Shown: piece by piece, positions 38,999 to 51,424 of the stretch
Layout of the letters: each line of letters opens with the position of its first letter
How positions within the stretch are numbered: the stretch's first letter is position 1
Assembly (NCBI GenBank): GCA_008692225.1
Contig: VICG01000001.1
Span: 62,001-126,000 of the forward strand
Direction of reading: 5' to 3'
From: Monilinia fructicola
Lineage: Eukaryota > Ascomycota > Leotiomycetes > Helotiales > Sclerotiniaceae
DNA length: 64,000 nt
The notes under the pieces: model-generated
The model's input: the letters and a program-made list of their open reading frames with translations, nothing else
Database searches by the model: none
What the model was told of the DNA's origin: nothing
Program-made: the position numbers and the translations under genes

Positions 38999-39838
38999 TT
39001 AAGCATCTTCTAGCTGTGGTGGCATTTGAGTAGAAGTGATCCAGTCCTCCATCATTGCTTGACCTTCATTTGCAACGGGAGCTTTGCCTTTCTTGTCCTT
39101 ACGCTTGACTACCAGGCACAGTACACGACCGTTTACCGTAAAGCCATCATATGACATGTCCATTGCCATTTTCTTTTTATCATCCTCATCCCCTGATGTT
39201 TCCTCATCTTTCCGGCGCTTCGTTATAGGAGCAAAATCAGACTCCGGAGAGTCTCGTCCAGTTCTTGAGCGTTTCGATCCGCGATATCCTTCATCTTCAC
39301 TGATAAACAAGTCGGATTCGTCTCCTGCCTCAGGTATGTCTTGTAGAGAGAATGATTCTTCACTCTCCTCTGTCATGATAGCTGTGCCATCAGCCACTTC
39401 AATTGGCGCATCGTTCGTATTACCAGTAAGTTTATCGGAATTAGATTGCAAAGCTTTCTTACTTGTCTCTCGAAAACTTTTTTGTTTGAATAGGATGGAA
39501 TGTCGCGTGCTAGTTTCCGTCAGGAAGATAGATACCTCGAAATCCTCTGCCAATGATCATTAATTGCTGCTGTGATGTTAAAAGGACCCTCAACCGTTTC
39601 ACTCACCATCAGTAACAACGTCCTTCACACTCTTCTTCTTCCCTTTCGACTTACTTCTTTCCTGTTCTTCGCGCAGCTTTGGCAGAACCAATGGACGAAC
39701 TTTCTCAATGACGCGAGGCAAGATTGGGTTTCTTGAATTCAGTAACCAGCTTTCTGCTAAAGCTGGATTATCAACATAAATGCGACATTCGAGGACAGAA
39801 AATTTACTAATACGAAGATATCTACGTATTGGAGCCAT
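38999..39838 (-). CDS. Conserved fungal protein of unknown function, 259 aa
   Basis: Exon 1 (39838..39607) and exon 2 (39546..38999) are joined by a 60-bp GTGAGT...GGCAG intron in phase 1. The N-terminal part MAPIRRYLRISKFSVLECRI, then NPALAESWLLNSRNPILPRV and RPLVLPKLREEQER, continues across the splice into EDFEVSIFLTETSTRHSILF. It looks like a compact folded domain with a lysine-rich linker (KSKGKKKSVKDVV) between two parts. The middle (about residues 130-215) is acidic and Ser-rich with basic KRRKDEE/KRSRTGR patches that suggest nuclear location. The C-terminus YDGFTVNGRVLCLVVKRKDK returns to ordered sequence. I believe similar proteins occur across filamentous ascomycetes, but I know no function. 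The start at MAPIRRY is preferred because the upstream frame is a GTGT microsatellite. This is the only intact gene in a 31-kb stretch. Confidence 0.85.
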
Positions 39839-41432
39839 TATCAACGACGGTATTATTGTGTGAGTGTGTGTATGTATGGATGTATGAGTGTCTGAATGTG
39901 TGAATGTGTTGTTTAGTTGATGGAAAGCTTGATGGAAAGCTTTCAATAAGCCTTGTTGTTAGACTTCAGCCTCGTCGACCGGGGGATAAATGATTCTATT
40001 AATAAAATCGTTACCCCTGTCTCGGCTATGGCTTCCCCAGAATTACTCGAATTTCCTCCTTATGCAAATATAGTATGGGGTTTTGATTGAAAATAATTGG
40101 AATCAATGGGCTAAAACTCATTTATGATATATCCATATATATTATATACAAGTTTAATATATATAATCACTTCGTTCATGAGAAGTTCCTGAGAATTCTG
40201 CGTGTTCCTGTTGGTTTGAAGGAGAAAAGTCCTCTCTTTATGACTCCTAAAGCTATGCCTAAGAGAGAGATTTTTGGACGGACTATATGACATTTATCTT
40301 CATTTGAGATCTTGCGCTGCTCTTTAACGAGTTGTTAGGATGGTTGGATACTATCGCACTGATGATTCTGGTCCCAAGTGGTCCTGTTCTCTATTAGAAG
40401 GGGAGGCGAGGAGAGGAAACCCACACTTTCGTCTTGTTGAATCGTGATATTCTTCTATTGCTCATCACTGATGTCTCCAGATGAGAAGTCTTGTTGCCAA
40501 AAGTAATATCCGTAACCAGTCTATTGAACACTCCCCCCAAAATTTTGTGGTTATAAATATCAGAATATGCTTCTAGAACAGCATTCGGAGTTGTCGCTCA
40601 TATTCCAAGTTCATACTCTGTTGACTGGTGTTCAGCGAATATATGATAGTAGTCTATTATAGCGCGAGAAGCACTTTAATGGCCGTTCTTTGAAGAAAGA
40701 GCTTGAATAAAGGTGGTATTCAATACTTATCATCATTATGACTTATGCTCCATAACACCCTACGCACCTATTTGCATTCAAATTCCCTTTACTTTTTAGT
40801 AGAACTCAATGGTTAAGTCAAAGAATTTCTATTCTCTACTATTAAAGTCTCATCTTCCCGACCGTCTTACTTTCAAATATGCCGGACAAGAAGTTATGGT
40901 TTACAATGACTTCTGGTCCTCTTTGTTTTTCCGGTTATAATTTACCATGGGAAGGAATAAACTCGCAAATTATTATTTTACAGCTCTGTAATTTCGATAA
41001 TTGAGCAAACAGAATCTAGCGCAATAGTTATGAAGCAACTTTCTGCTCATCGAGTGATATCAATTGATATCTGCTGTGGTTTCTGCACCCACTTAGGTGA
41101 CAAACGGGCTACCTCCAATAGCGTGAAGAAATGGTGAGATGATAATCATATACTTTCAAGACCTCCTTTCAAATTCACCGCTGTTATGCCATTGTCTTAG
41201 TACCTGACCATCGGTACCGTCCTTTACTTCTGGTCTCCATGTTGAAGGTACTACTCACATCTAGTGTGCCTGGGACTTTTCAGTTGAAGGTTTTGTGTAA
41301 CAGTGAACTATAAAAGCTCTCGAGCAGTTAATTGACACCGTTGTGAGAGTTTAGATGATATATACTGTGATCATGTACCGATGTATCCAGATATATTTCT
41401 CAAGGTCCCTTGAGATGTCCAAGTGAGTTCGC

Positions 41433-42040
41433 TTACGCTAGGAAGAGAACCAGAAATCTCCTGGTGTTAAAAATATTATAGTCATAGAGATTCATAATTT
41501 TTGTAAAGTATCCAGACCAGTACTTTTTGAATTCATGGCAAGTTTCTGCCTCATCGTCGCTCGGAAAATCCTTCAAGATAGATGTTTTTCCATGAAAGAG
41601 AGGGCATTTAATTTTTCCAAAATAAATTCTTTCCATTGGTGATCCGAAAAAAACCTTCATTATAAGCAACAATATAAAACTTTGAAAACGATAATTGATT
41701 CCAATCATTCGACTAGATATCAATACCTAACAATAAAGCAATCACTCAAAAAGTCTACCTGTTCCTGGCCACAACATATTTCAAGTGTCAACCTACTGCA
41801 ACAACTAAGCCGCAACACTATAGGTCAGTCATTACAAGCTTTGAGGGTTCGAACAAGTGTGTTCTCCTGTCAATTAATCTCTTCCTCTGTGCTAGACCAA
41901 TTTGAGACTTTCCATCAAGTATTTTTCTCTCGAGTCGAATCAGCCTAGAAGTGAATAGAAACGGCCCCTCATTAGACGCTCTAGTGTTGGAACACCGTCT
42001 TATCCATAAATTTCCTTTTCCTCCAAGATAAATCTGTCAC
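41433..42040 (-). other. Coding-like stretches, unassigned
   Basis: On the minus strand, 41723..41433 is open for 96 codons with protein-like wording (FHGKTSILKDFPSDDEAETC, KKYWSGYFTKIMNLYDYN). About 100 bp upstream another frame reads EGPFLFTSRLIRLERKILDG...QRKRLIDRRTHLFEPSKL without an ATG before a TAG. They may be exons or remains of one gene, but no family, clear splice pair or start is seen. Confidence 0.15.
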
Positions 42041-44852
42041 ATAGCAGAACACAACTAAATGTGGGTAACAGGAAAACCAGGAAGACAATGGCAGACGACG
42101 TCAGTGAATTGTGCGTTTTGTTTGGTCTAGTCTTTCGATGATTCAGCTTTCAAGTAAATGCGTTTCCAGAGTTTGTTGTCAACTACAAAACATAACTGTA
42201 TGAATCCCCACTGCCATCCTCCCATGAAGTATTGTACAAACAGTAATAGCTCTGAGGTGGGAAATAGAAGCTCAATCCGCAAATGACGCATTCTGCCTAT
42301 CTACTTCTGCTTGGTTTGAACTTATATCTTATATCATGTTCATACGAAATGGTCAAAGCCAAATTGAGCTGCATAAACCACGAGCAAGCACTGATCTAAT
42401 GGGAGCCACCGATTCACTTCAATATTTTTATATTATGTTACGAGAATTACAAATCCAGGCTCTAGTGAGAATAAACTCTCTAATCATTCGTCCATTACGT
42501 TCCTTATAATACGGTGAATAATACCTATCCCGAGATATATTGTTTACAAGTGAATTCCCGTCAACTATTGTCCACAGATATCTCCAACGCGACATAAAAG
42601 CTTTCACCACTCATCCAGACCTCGGGAAGTCTTACTCGTCCATGGAACCAGCTTTAAGATTTCTAAATCGAATTCCTATTGTACAAATTAACAACCTAAG
42701 TTTCCATCCTACTTTGACATCCAAAACTCATGGCTTCTATGATAACCTCTTATTTCTTTTATACAGAGTGACCAGATGACAATAGACATCAAGTGATAGC
42801 AAAAATTTACAATTGATAGCGTCATATCCTCTCTTTATTAATCATCTCAAGTATCCCAAGTATCATCGCATAAGATTTCACTCCAAGCCCTCTTTTTCTT
42901 CACATCAACCAATATCAAACTCAACCGACGGCCTGTATGGAATTATCAACGACCTGCCCTGAAAGAAAGGGTTTAGCGACCTAGGGAGTGGATCCAGTTA
43001 TCGAGATATGCTTGACAATACGCAGACTAATTTTTGACAACAAGGCCATTCATTGGACCGCAGGAATTATACAAAGATGGCAACCATTCCATTGGGTGTA
43101 CAAATCCGAGAAATAACACAAGAGTTCATAAATGGACAATCTCTCGGTCCTTGTTTTTTGATAACGGGATTGATAATTTCAATTAATGCCGATCAAATCA
43201 TGACACTACATGACTTGAATTATATAGACTGCGGATTGAGAAAGTGACAAGTTTTGATTGTACCCGCTGGTTCCCCTCTATTAGCCGAGCTATTCATACG
43301 GATAGATTGAATATGCCTCTGACTTGATGAAACTTTGTATCCACTAGCTTATTATTACATTCAATACAAATGAGTCCTCACCTCACATCTTATCATAGTA
43401 AAAGGAATTTCATGGACTGAAACAACGCTGATGAGGAACAGGACGATGAGATGTTATGCCTGGAAGGAATTAGTTGTAAGAATATGAACCTAGAGATGTC
43501 AAAAGCAAAATATAGGGTTCAAGGTAAACGAATACTTTGACTTGATCTCCATGACTGGTTGCCAAGGTTCTCTTCTATTCGAGAAGTGATAATGGAATTT
43601 GTGAGTATTATTTGCAAAGGGGAGAGTAATTTTCTACGAATATATCAGCCGAGAGTCCCTTTTATTGTCGATTGTTTGGGCGACACTAATGCCCTTGATT
43701 AAAAATCTTGCGCCGCAAAAACCGTATCACATCCAAAAACCAAGGTCACCGCCGTATTTTCATTATTGTTCGAATGGTCTGCAACGAACAAGTTTCCCCT
43801 TTGTAGCAAGGCAATCATTTACTTGCAGCCCCTCAGTTTTATAAACAGCCGAGGATACCAGGCGAAGAGAAAGTGCATCGTGCTTCAGCTTAATATTCCC
43901 TATATACGATACAATATATTGGAATCATAAACCTCGTTAGGAATCTGCAGGAGTAGACTATAATCCCATTCCCAACATGCAATTACGAAATTCATCCCTC
44001 CGCCTCACTAACTATCCTAGCAAATCGACAACAAATATAATCTTACAACTTGGCCAACAAAAACTCCATAGACAAACGTAAACAATCCGACAATGGTGAG
44101 ATAAACCACAAACGACAGAGAAGAAATACTCTTAATTAACCAAATCAGGAAATCCCACAAGTAAAGGGCCAATTACCTGTTATTAGCAAGACAGAGACCA
44201 AGACCAAAAAGCCAAACAAACAACAAACAATCAATCAATAATCCCCCACAACAAAACTCCAGAGACCTGAAGAAAGTCTAAGAAAGACATCAGCGACCTA
44301 CCGACACCTCATCAAGAAACCGATGACTTAAATACCACAACGTGATATTTGTTCCCCCATCCAAATCTACAGTGAATATAGCCCCAGCCCCAGCTTCGGC
44401 CCTCCAGCTCCCACACCAACATGACCAGAAAGATTCAAACCACCCGCAACACAGCACAGCACCAACCCGCCACCCCACCATCACCAACACGTTTCCCCGC
44501 CCAAAACCCCTCACTCATCCACCCATTCACTCATTCACCCACTCATATTTGAAAATCTCAAAAGAAATACTATGATACCCACTTCCCTTACGGGTTCCTC
44601 GTTCTTGTAATGATGTGATTGATGTGAGATACTCACCATTAGCCCTCACTCCACTTTTCTTTCACCAGGATCTACCGTCGAGTCATTGTTGCCGACGCAG
44701 TGAATGTGAGTTTGGTGTTGATGAGAGGGCTCGCACGGTTCTGGGTTTGTTCTGGGAGTACTCTGGTTTGTGAGTGAGTAGGTGAACAAGCATCAAGATC
44801 CGAGTGGATTCAAGGCTCGGCCCGAGAGACGAATTACCGATAATCTTCAAAG

Positions 44853-44876
44853 ATGCATTGCATTGCATTGCATTGC
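44853..44876. repeat. (GCATT)n short tandem repeat
   Basis: Four to five perfect GCATT pentamers followed by a degenerate unit. Nothing indicates function. Confidence 0.8.
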
Positions 44877-45360
44877 AACGCAGGACATTCCACTGGCAAA
44901 AGCCAAAAGTGGCACGAGGAGAATAACTTTCAGCAGATTGAGTGTCCACGGTAGAATGCAGGGACCTTGAGCAAGTACTCTCGAGAAAGCAAAGATTGAA
45001 AAAGGGGCAGCTTCAAAAGAATCATCATGACGGGCAAAGCCCTTTCACAAATCCACTTTCCCCGCCCGAAATACCATCTTCTGCAACACTTTTCCCGACA
45101 TCATCACCCCTGGTCCTCTCAACTTGTGATTCTAATCCAGCATCAACATATTGAGTGCCATTTTCGAGCACGCATACCCAATTAAATCGCAAGCGATTTT
45201 CGGCCAGAAACCTCTTGGCTGTGAAGGAGTCGGGAAATATTGTTTGGAAGTTCGATTGATTGCCGAAAGACCCGTGGCGAATAATAAGCGAGGATCATGC
45301 GATGTTAGGAGAAGTTTATGAATGCTATGGCGAAGATATGTGCGTCAGCTACCTTGGCAT

Positions 45361-45785
45361 TGTAGGCTAAGCACTCTGTTGAAGCATTCACGAAGACCCA
45401 GTCCTCCATCTGTGTATGCGATATCGAAGGTGGCCCCTGGGACGCGGGAAGTTATTTTTGTTTCCGCATATTGATATGTGGAGGGTATGTGATGTGAGTT
45501 TGCCAGCGTTGTTGATCAATGAATCAACTGTTCCATACTTCTCATTCAGGGACTTCAGAGATTCCCCCCTGCTTTTAGCACTCACAAGATCGATCTCAAG
45601 GGTCTCAATTGTATTTCCCGACTCAGAAACTTCTTTCTGTAAATCGCTAGTGACGACTTGCTTTCTTCAAAGAACGCGCACCAAAGAGAATATTAAAGGG
45701 CCTGTGGGATTGAAGATGGGCTTTGACGCTTCATAGCCGATGCCACTGCTGCGCCGGTGATGAGAACGATTGCTATAGATGGCAT
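45361..45785 (-). pseudogene. Truncated, frameshifted short-chain dehydrogenase/reductase
   Basis: Reading from an ATG at 45785, the frame gives PSIAIVLITGA. It then needs a one-base shift to continue GIGYEASK, so the cofactor motif TGxxxGIG is broken. ILFGARSLKKA, then EVSESGNTIETLEIDL and LKSLNEKYGTVDSLINNAG (the NNAG motif) follow in shifting frames. About 75 bases on, ATFDIAYTDGGLGLRECFN fits the next SDR segment and implies a lost or GC-donor intron. The matching sequence stops there: the catalytic YxxxK region and C-terminal half, about two thirds of a normal SDR, are missing. Such enzymes reduce carbonyls or oxidise alcohols with NAD(P). This copy cannot make a working enzyme. Confidence 0.8.
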
Positions 45786-46544
45786 TGTTGACCTGGTCTA
45801 GAAATAGAGGTGTGATAGTCTGATATATTTATTTGGAATATATTTAATTAATCTCTGTGGTTTAGAATCCTATTGATCAGTGAGATATACAGTATTTTTA
45901 AAGTAATTATAACTTTATAATTCGACCTCACGCAGGGGCAGAAATCGGAATTAACATAAACTCCATATGAAGTCTGTGAAAATGCCTGATAATCTTTATT
46001 GTCATTGTCATTGATATGTTCGATATGGTGGAGAAATTGAGTCTCCATTCAAAGCTTTACCGAAGTTCTCCTATCGGAGAGTACTTTCCTCTTTAGGAAA
46101 TACGATCATCAAGAAGAATGATTTCCGTCCTGTCAAAGAATGCTTCCTCTTTCAGGATATATTTCGGCGGAAGGATGGAAAGATGGAAAGTGCTCAGCCA
46201 TATTGTACAACGAGATACTCTCCAGAGGGCTTCGCTTGCTTGGAGATATTTTCATGATAGGCATGAGGTTGGATAAACATATCCTCTCCACTTGGGATTG
46301 ACAACTTCACGTGATTGATCTCCTAAACTCCGCTTAACTACCAAGTATATTTCTCTGTGTATTCATCCAAGAAAAATACTCTACATTCTTAGTCGCGATG
46401 GCTACAACAATTCGCAACGAGCTTGATGACTTCGCAATTGAGATATTTCCAGATCTTCCATACCGTGAAACGTTTTTATTTGTGATCTTGATTCTCTAGC
46501 TATGTCGATGACCGTCTTGGCCCTTTTTATGCGAAAATCCTACG

Positions 46545-46570
<26 letters not shown>
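46545..46570. repeat. (AC)13 microsatellite
   Basis: About 13 perfect AC units followed by degenerate ATAC and AT units. Confidence 0.95.
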
Positions 46571-46575
<5 letters not shown>

Positions 46576-47838
46576 TACACATATATATACATCAAATAGA
46601 AACGCACAAGACCAGTATCAGCAATACATCATATCAAACACCTAATATTGTAAATAAGACCGAGATAACGAGCATGATAACTCACACCCGACCGTATCAA
46701 TAAGAAGAGAGAGTAGAATTATGAATGCGTACCTACGATACCAAGTCTCGACTCCTGAACAATAAATCGACCCAAAGAAACAACGAACCTACACAGGCCC
46801 ATATGATCTCAGTATAGTCTACGGTGCTACTGTTGATCCTGGTGGAAAGGGGTGGCGAGCTTGAGCTTTGGGAGGTTGGTGAAGGGTTGGGAAGATGTGC
46901 TGCTTGCTCATTCCGTTTCGCTTCCTACTTTCTACTTCATGGTCATAACCATAACCATAATCATGAAACTCTGTATCTCTTATTCAAACGCTCAATGCTC
47001 TACTCTTGAATATCGAATATCGAATACTAAATACTAAATACTCTATATCTGAAGACTTAAAGATCGTACCAACTATGTGATTTTACTGGGGTATTTTGTA
47101 GTTATACTTGTATCGATTGTACGAGTAAATTGCGATTCCGAGGGTGCTGTGAAAAGAAGAAAAAAAAAAGACAAGAGGACTTTTCGGTGAGAGGATTGTG
47201 GGTTTGGATGTGGATGTTGTATTATCATGATGCAGATACCAGTTGCAAGATGCAGATAGCAAAAACACTAAAATCCATATCTATCCTTAGATGATTATCA
47301 CCAGGCAACGTGCCAGGGACTTGGTTCCAGAAGTGTGCAGTACCCATCTGATTGTTATTTATCGGAAGGAAGGCTAAAGGTGAGGGTGAAAGGTAAATCA
47401 ACATTGCATATCCCTAAGAGAACAAAAGAAGAGAAGGGGTACTCTGGATGCTATCCATCCTGCGGACAGGCGGAGACAGATATGCTGGGGGAATTGTCAT
47501 CGCGTAAGGTAGGAGATTGTTTTCTGAGTAGGGGTATGGGACTAGTTGGTCGTATAGCATATACCTGTGGGTTACCAATGAGGTATACCTTATAGATCAT
47601 TCAGGTAAGAAAGAATAGGGACATTGAGCTTTCGATATTCCCAGTCCGTAGATTTGTTGTTTTTTTCTTCGAGTAGAGCACGAATCATCATCAAGGTAAA
47701 TGAGGGCAGGGGAAGAAAATGATCTCTGAAAACTTTGTATTCTAGATGAGACATCGTCATTGCTAATATATGCATGATATGCTTTTGTTATAAATTCACG
47801 CGAGCTAGGAGCTAGGGAATTGTAAACACAATCAAAGA

Positions 47839-48069
47839 ATGAGGATAAACTTCACTTGGAGTTTAATCTTCTTTCTATCTACTGTATTGTATTGTCAACC
47901 AAGTCAGCCAAGTCAACTGATGCACAATATAGATGACCAACCAGGAGATAATGTATTACACGTGGACAGCACAAAAATGACTTTGATGACGAATATAAAG
48001 TTGAAGTTTATGATGATAATAGAAAACTATAAACCACCACCATCTGGACAGAAAAGATTGTCAGGATGA
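47839..48069 (+). other. Candidate small secreted protein, 76 codons
   Basis: The ATG at 47839 starts a frame whose first about 20 residues, MRINFTWSLIFFLSTVLYCQ, look like a cleavable signal peptide: one basic residue, a hydrophobic core, then polar QPSQPS. The remaining about 56 residues have no cysteine pairs, motif or recognised family. In DNA of this composition such a frame can arise by chance. Confidence 0.2.
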
Positions 48070-48513
48070 GATGACATCCACCTCCATGCATGAACGCATG
48101 TCACGCAATCGAAAGTATAAAGAATGGCACTGCAATGCTTTCCAACAAACATGATGGGTCGGGCTGGAGATATCATTGCAGTCGTGTTGACCATGCAACT
48201 CTCGTCATACTGTACAATATATCGGGCCGTCTTGTCGCTCCGCGTCATGTCCCCTCTGGCTGTTCTAGTCTCAACTCTGAGGTGAGCCGGTGTGGTGGGA
48301 GAAATAAGGTTTGGATCATTTGGTGTATGTAATCATTGTGATGCATGCGTACTGTATGTGTACGCAACACATTTGGCACCTGACAAACAAATCTTCCCTT
48401 TACGGAGTACAAATCCCTATACATATGCGAGAGGTTTCGGCAGTCTTTTGCGGGAGTGATGTTTGATTTGAGATGACATGAAGTTGAAGGGATGCAGGAA
48501 GGGATATCTAATA

Positions 48514-48546
48514 GATCATGGATCATGGATGTATAGATCCATGATC
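48514..48546. repeat. Small inverted repeat (hairpin)
   Basis: GATCATGGAT (48521-48530) and ATCCATGATC (48537-48546) are perfect inverted arms around a six-base loop. The left arm is preceded by a further GATCATG copy at 48514. A further short GATCATG inverted repeat occurs near 49266-49282. The function is unknown. Confidence 0.7.
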
Positions 48547-50393
48547 AGTCCTGTATTGATGAAAATCTGTTCTTAAATTGTGGGTTGACGAGGGGTAGAT
48601 GGTGGGCTGCAGGATGCGGAAATATACAGAGTACAGTTCTGTACAGCATCAGGACGTGATATGACATGACAGTATATGATCTGTGTATCAGAGAACATGG
48701 CGTGTACATTTTACCGTACACGTACAATGTGTGATAACCATAACCACCGAAAGTACCGAGACATAAAATTCAAGTTGACATATACTAACAATTTGGAGAT
48801 AATGAATATATATCACTTGATATTCAACTAAATGAATTTATAGAGACATTCGTAGATGATTCTATAAAAATGAAGAAACCAATATAATCACAATAACGGT
48901 TATGTATGGATTTGATTTTCAACATCAGTGAACGAAGTATGAATACGAAAGAAAAAGTCAAATTGATTGAATTCGTAAACTTCGACTGAGAGGAAGAAAT
49001 TGATATCAGTAAGATACAGGAGGTATTCAGCGTATTCGTAGCGACCATTGAGAAGATCAACGTACTGCAGTACGCGTTTATTCATCATGACTGAGATGGA
49101 AGAAGGCAAAGGCTGACGTTTTCCATCTTCAAAATTAGTCCTTCTCTGATCTTCACAACATCAAGCTCTCATCAAGCTCCCGAGTCCCAACAAGCTTTTC
49201 GGATTTCACAAACTGTGCAACGAAAAAAACCTTCCTCTCATATCATTCCGATGTGTTTCCTAGGATTCCATGATCCTAGATCATGAACCCATGTACCAAC
49301 ACGAAGACAAAGACAAAAAACAACAGTGCTCACTACTCACTGCCCCCCCTCAACTTTCCAACCTCCAATTTCCCTCCCTCGTATCACATCATAAGCCCCA
49401 TGTATGAAAATTACAGTACAGTACAGTACTCCGTACGATAGCAGCACACATGCCACCAGCTCCCAGCACCCACCACATTCACAAGCAAGTCCCTGACCAC
49501 CACGTGTACACCATGAAAACAAAAAGTATAATCCGCGACCACGGATCATGATCTTCGAACTTCCCTACCATTCCCTCGCTCCTTGCATTACACACTGTAT
49601 AACGAAGGGCTAATCGCATGCAGAAGCGCGGGAGAAAAGTTTCCACGCCAGCGAAGCCATACAGCACAGTATACTCCGTAGATGGAATGAAAGATGCTGG
49701 ACGCGTACGCACGCTGCATGGCAGAGGATAAAGGGATGAAGGAACGTTGGGAAGTTGGTTTCGGTTGTCGGGGAGGGGAGGAGCCGCCAGACGGGTTGTG
49801 GGATTGGGGGTTGCAATTGGTTGGTGACCTACCGCATTGTGGATTGGGTTAGAGATGATTAGGTGTACGTACTACGTACAGTAGTACTCTGTATAGTACA
49901 GTAGTATGGTATGGCGTGGGGACTAGAGAGCCTCATCTATTTTGATACTGGGGTGGGAGGTAGATGAGTAAAGTAAGTATGCTTGGGATTGGAAATTCGA
50001 GGTTGGGATTACTCGGGTACCTAGGTAGGTATAGTATTAGTATGTAGCTATTCAGATGTTTAGTCAATACCAAGTATACAGAGTAGATTTATAGACACTC
50101 TGTACAGATGTACTGTATTGTCAAACGAGGAAGCTATGACTATTTCTTTGATCGAGAGGGAAATGCGTGGGTGGTATCGCGATTGGAAGCTTAGAGGATG
50201 ATGTTTGAAGTGAAACTTATTTGGTTGATTAAAGTCTTGTTCTTTTATTATTAAAAGTAAGATATGTATATACTTCATCTAGCGAAGATTATTAAGAGAG
50301 TTAATATGAGCGCTTAAGGGAGGAGTGTAATATAATCATTTTAAGATCTTAACTAATATAAATATTATTTATATAGATATATATAAATAAGTA

Positions 50394-50908
50394 TAAATAA
50401 AATAAATAAAATAAATAAAATAAATAAAATAAATAAAATAAATAAATAAATAAAATAAATAAAAAAATAAATAAAATAAATAAAAAATAAATAAAAAAAT
50501 AAATAAAAAAATAAATAAATAAAATAAATAAAATAAATAAAATAAATAAAATAAATAAAATAAAAAAATAAAATAAATAAAATAAATAAAATAAATAAAA
50601 TAAATAAAATAAATAAATAAATAAAATAAATAAAATAAATAAAATAAATAAAATAAATAAAATAAATAAAATAAATAAATAAATAAAATAAATAAAATAA
50701 ATAAAATAAATAAATAAATAAAAATAAATAAAAATAAATAAAATAAAATAAAAAAATAAATAAAATAAATAAAATAAATAAAATAAATAAAATAAATAAA
50801 ATAAATAAAATAAATAAAATAAATAAAAAATAAATAAAATAAATAAAATAAATAAAATAAATAAATAAATAAAATAAATAAAATAAATAAAATAAATAAA
50901 AATAAATA
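50394..50908. repeat. Large (AAATA/AAAT) simple-sequence array, about 515 bp
   Basis: More than 500 bp of imperfect AAATAAAT units, mainly the 9-mer AAATAAATA, with occasional A-run length changes and no internal unique sequence. The minus strand shows two open frames of about 190-200 codons made almost only of Phe, Ile, Leu and Tyr. These come from the repeat lacking stops on that strand and are not genes. Confidence 0.97.
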
Positions 50909-51341
50909 CCAAGTAATAAAAAAGAAAATAAACATATAACATCCTTATCAAAAATATTTTAATTCATTTATCTAATCAATTTAATTTATAATTATCATTC
51001 ATCCCTTACCAAAATTCCAAATCAGAGTACAAACCCTCAATCCACCCCATCCATCCATCCAATCAAATCCCCACATTCTAAAAAACGCCACAAAGGGGTA
51101 GCCGCGCAATCGTTCTCCACACCATACCGCTTAGAGCGTCTTTCATCCATGCCAAGAAAAGGATACGCGTATGCCTTTTGTTTTTGAAGGGGATGGATAG
51201 GTTTTGGGGGGAGGGTTGGAGGGTTGGGGAGTGAAGTAATTAGATGATGGATGAGGAGGGTTCGGATTGGATTGGGAATTGGATTTGGATTTGGAATTGG
51301 AATTTATGATGGGGTCAGGAAGGGATTGGGTGAAGATGTGA

Positions 51342-51424
51342 TGAGTGAGTGAATGAGTGAATGAGTGAATGAGTGAATGAGTGAATGAGTGAATGAGTGA
51401 GTGAGTGAGCGAGTGAGCGAGTGA
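51342..51424. repeat. (GAGTGAAT)n minisatellite
   Basis: About ten units of GAGTGAAT, passing into GAGTGAGC at the right end. Clear tandem array with a terminal sequence variant. Confidence 0.95.

Noticed and set aside
50349..50951. Two minus-strand open frames of about 190-200 codons
   Set aside because: They consist of Phe, Ile, Leu and Tyr only and lie wholly in the AAATA array. They are products of the repeat, not genes.
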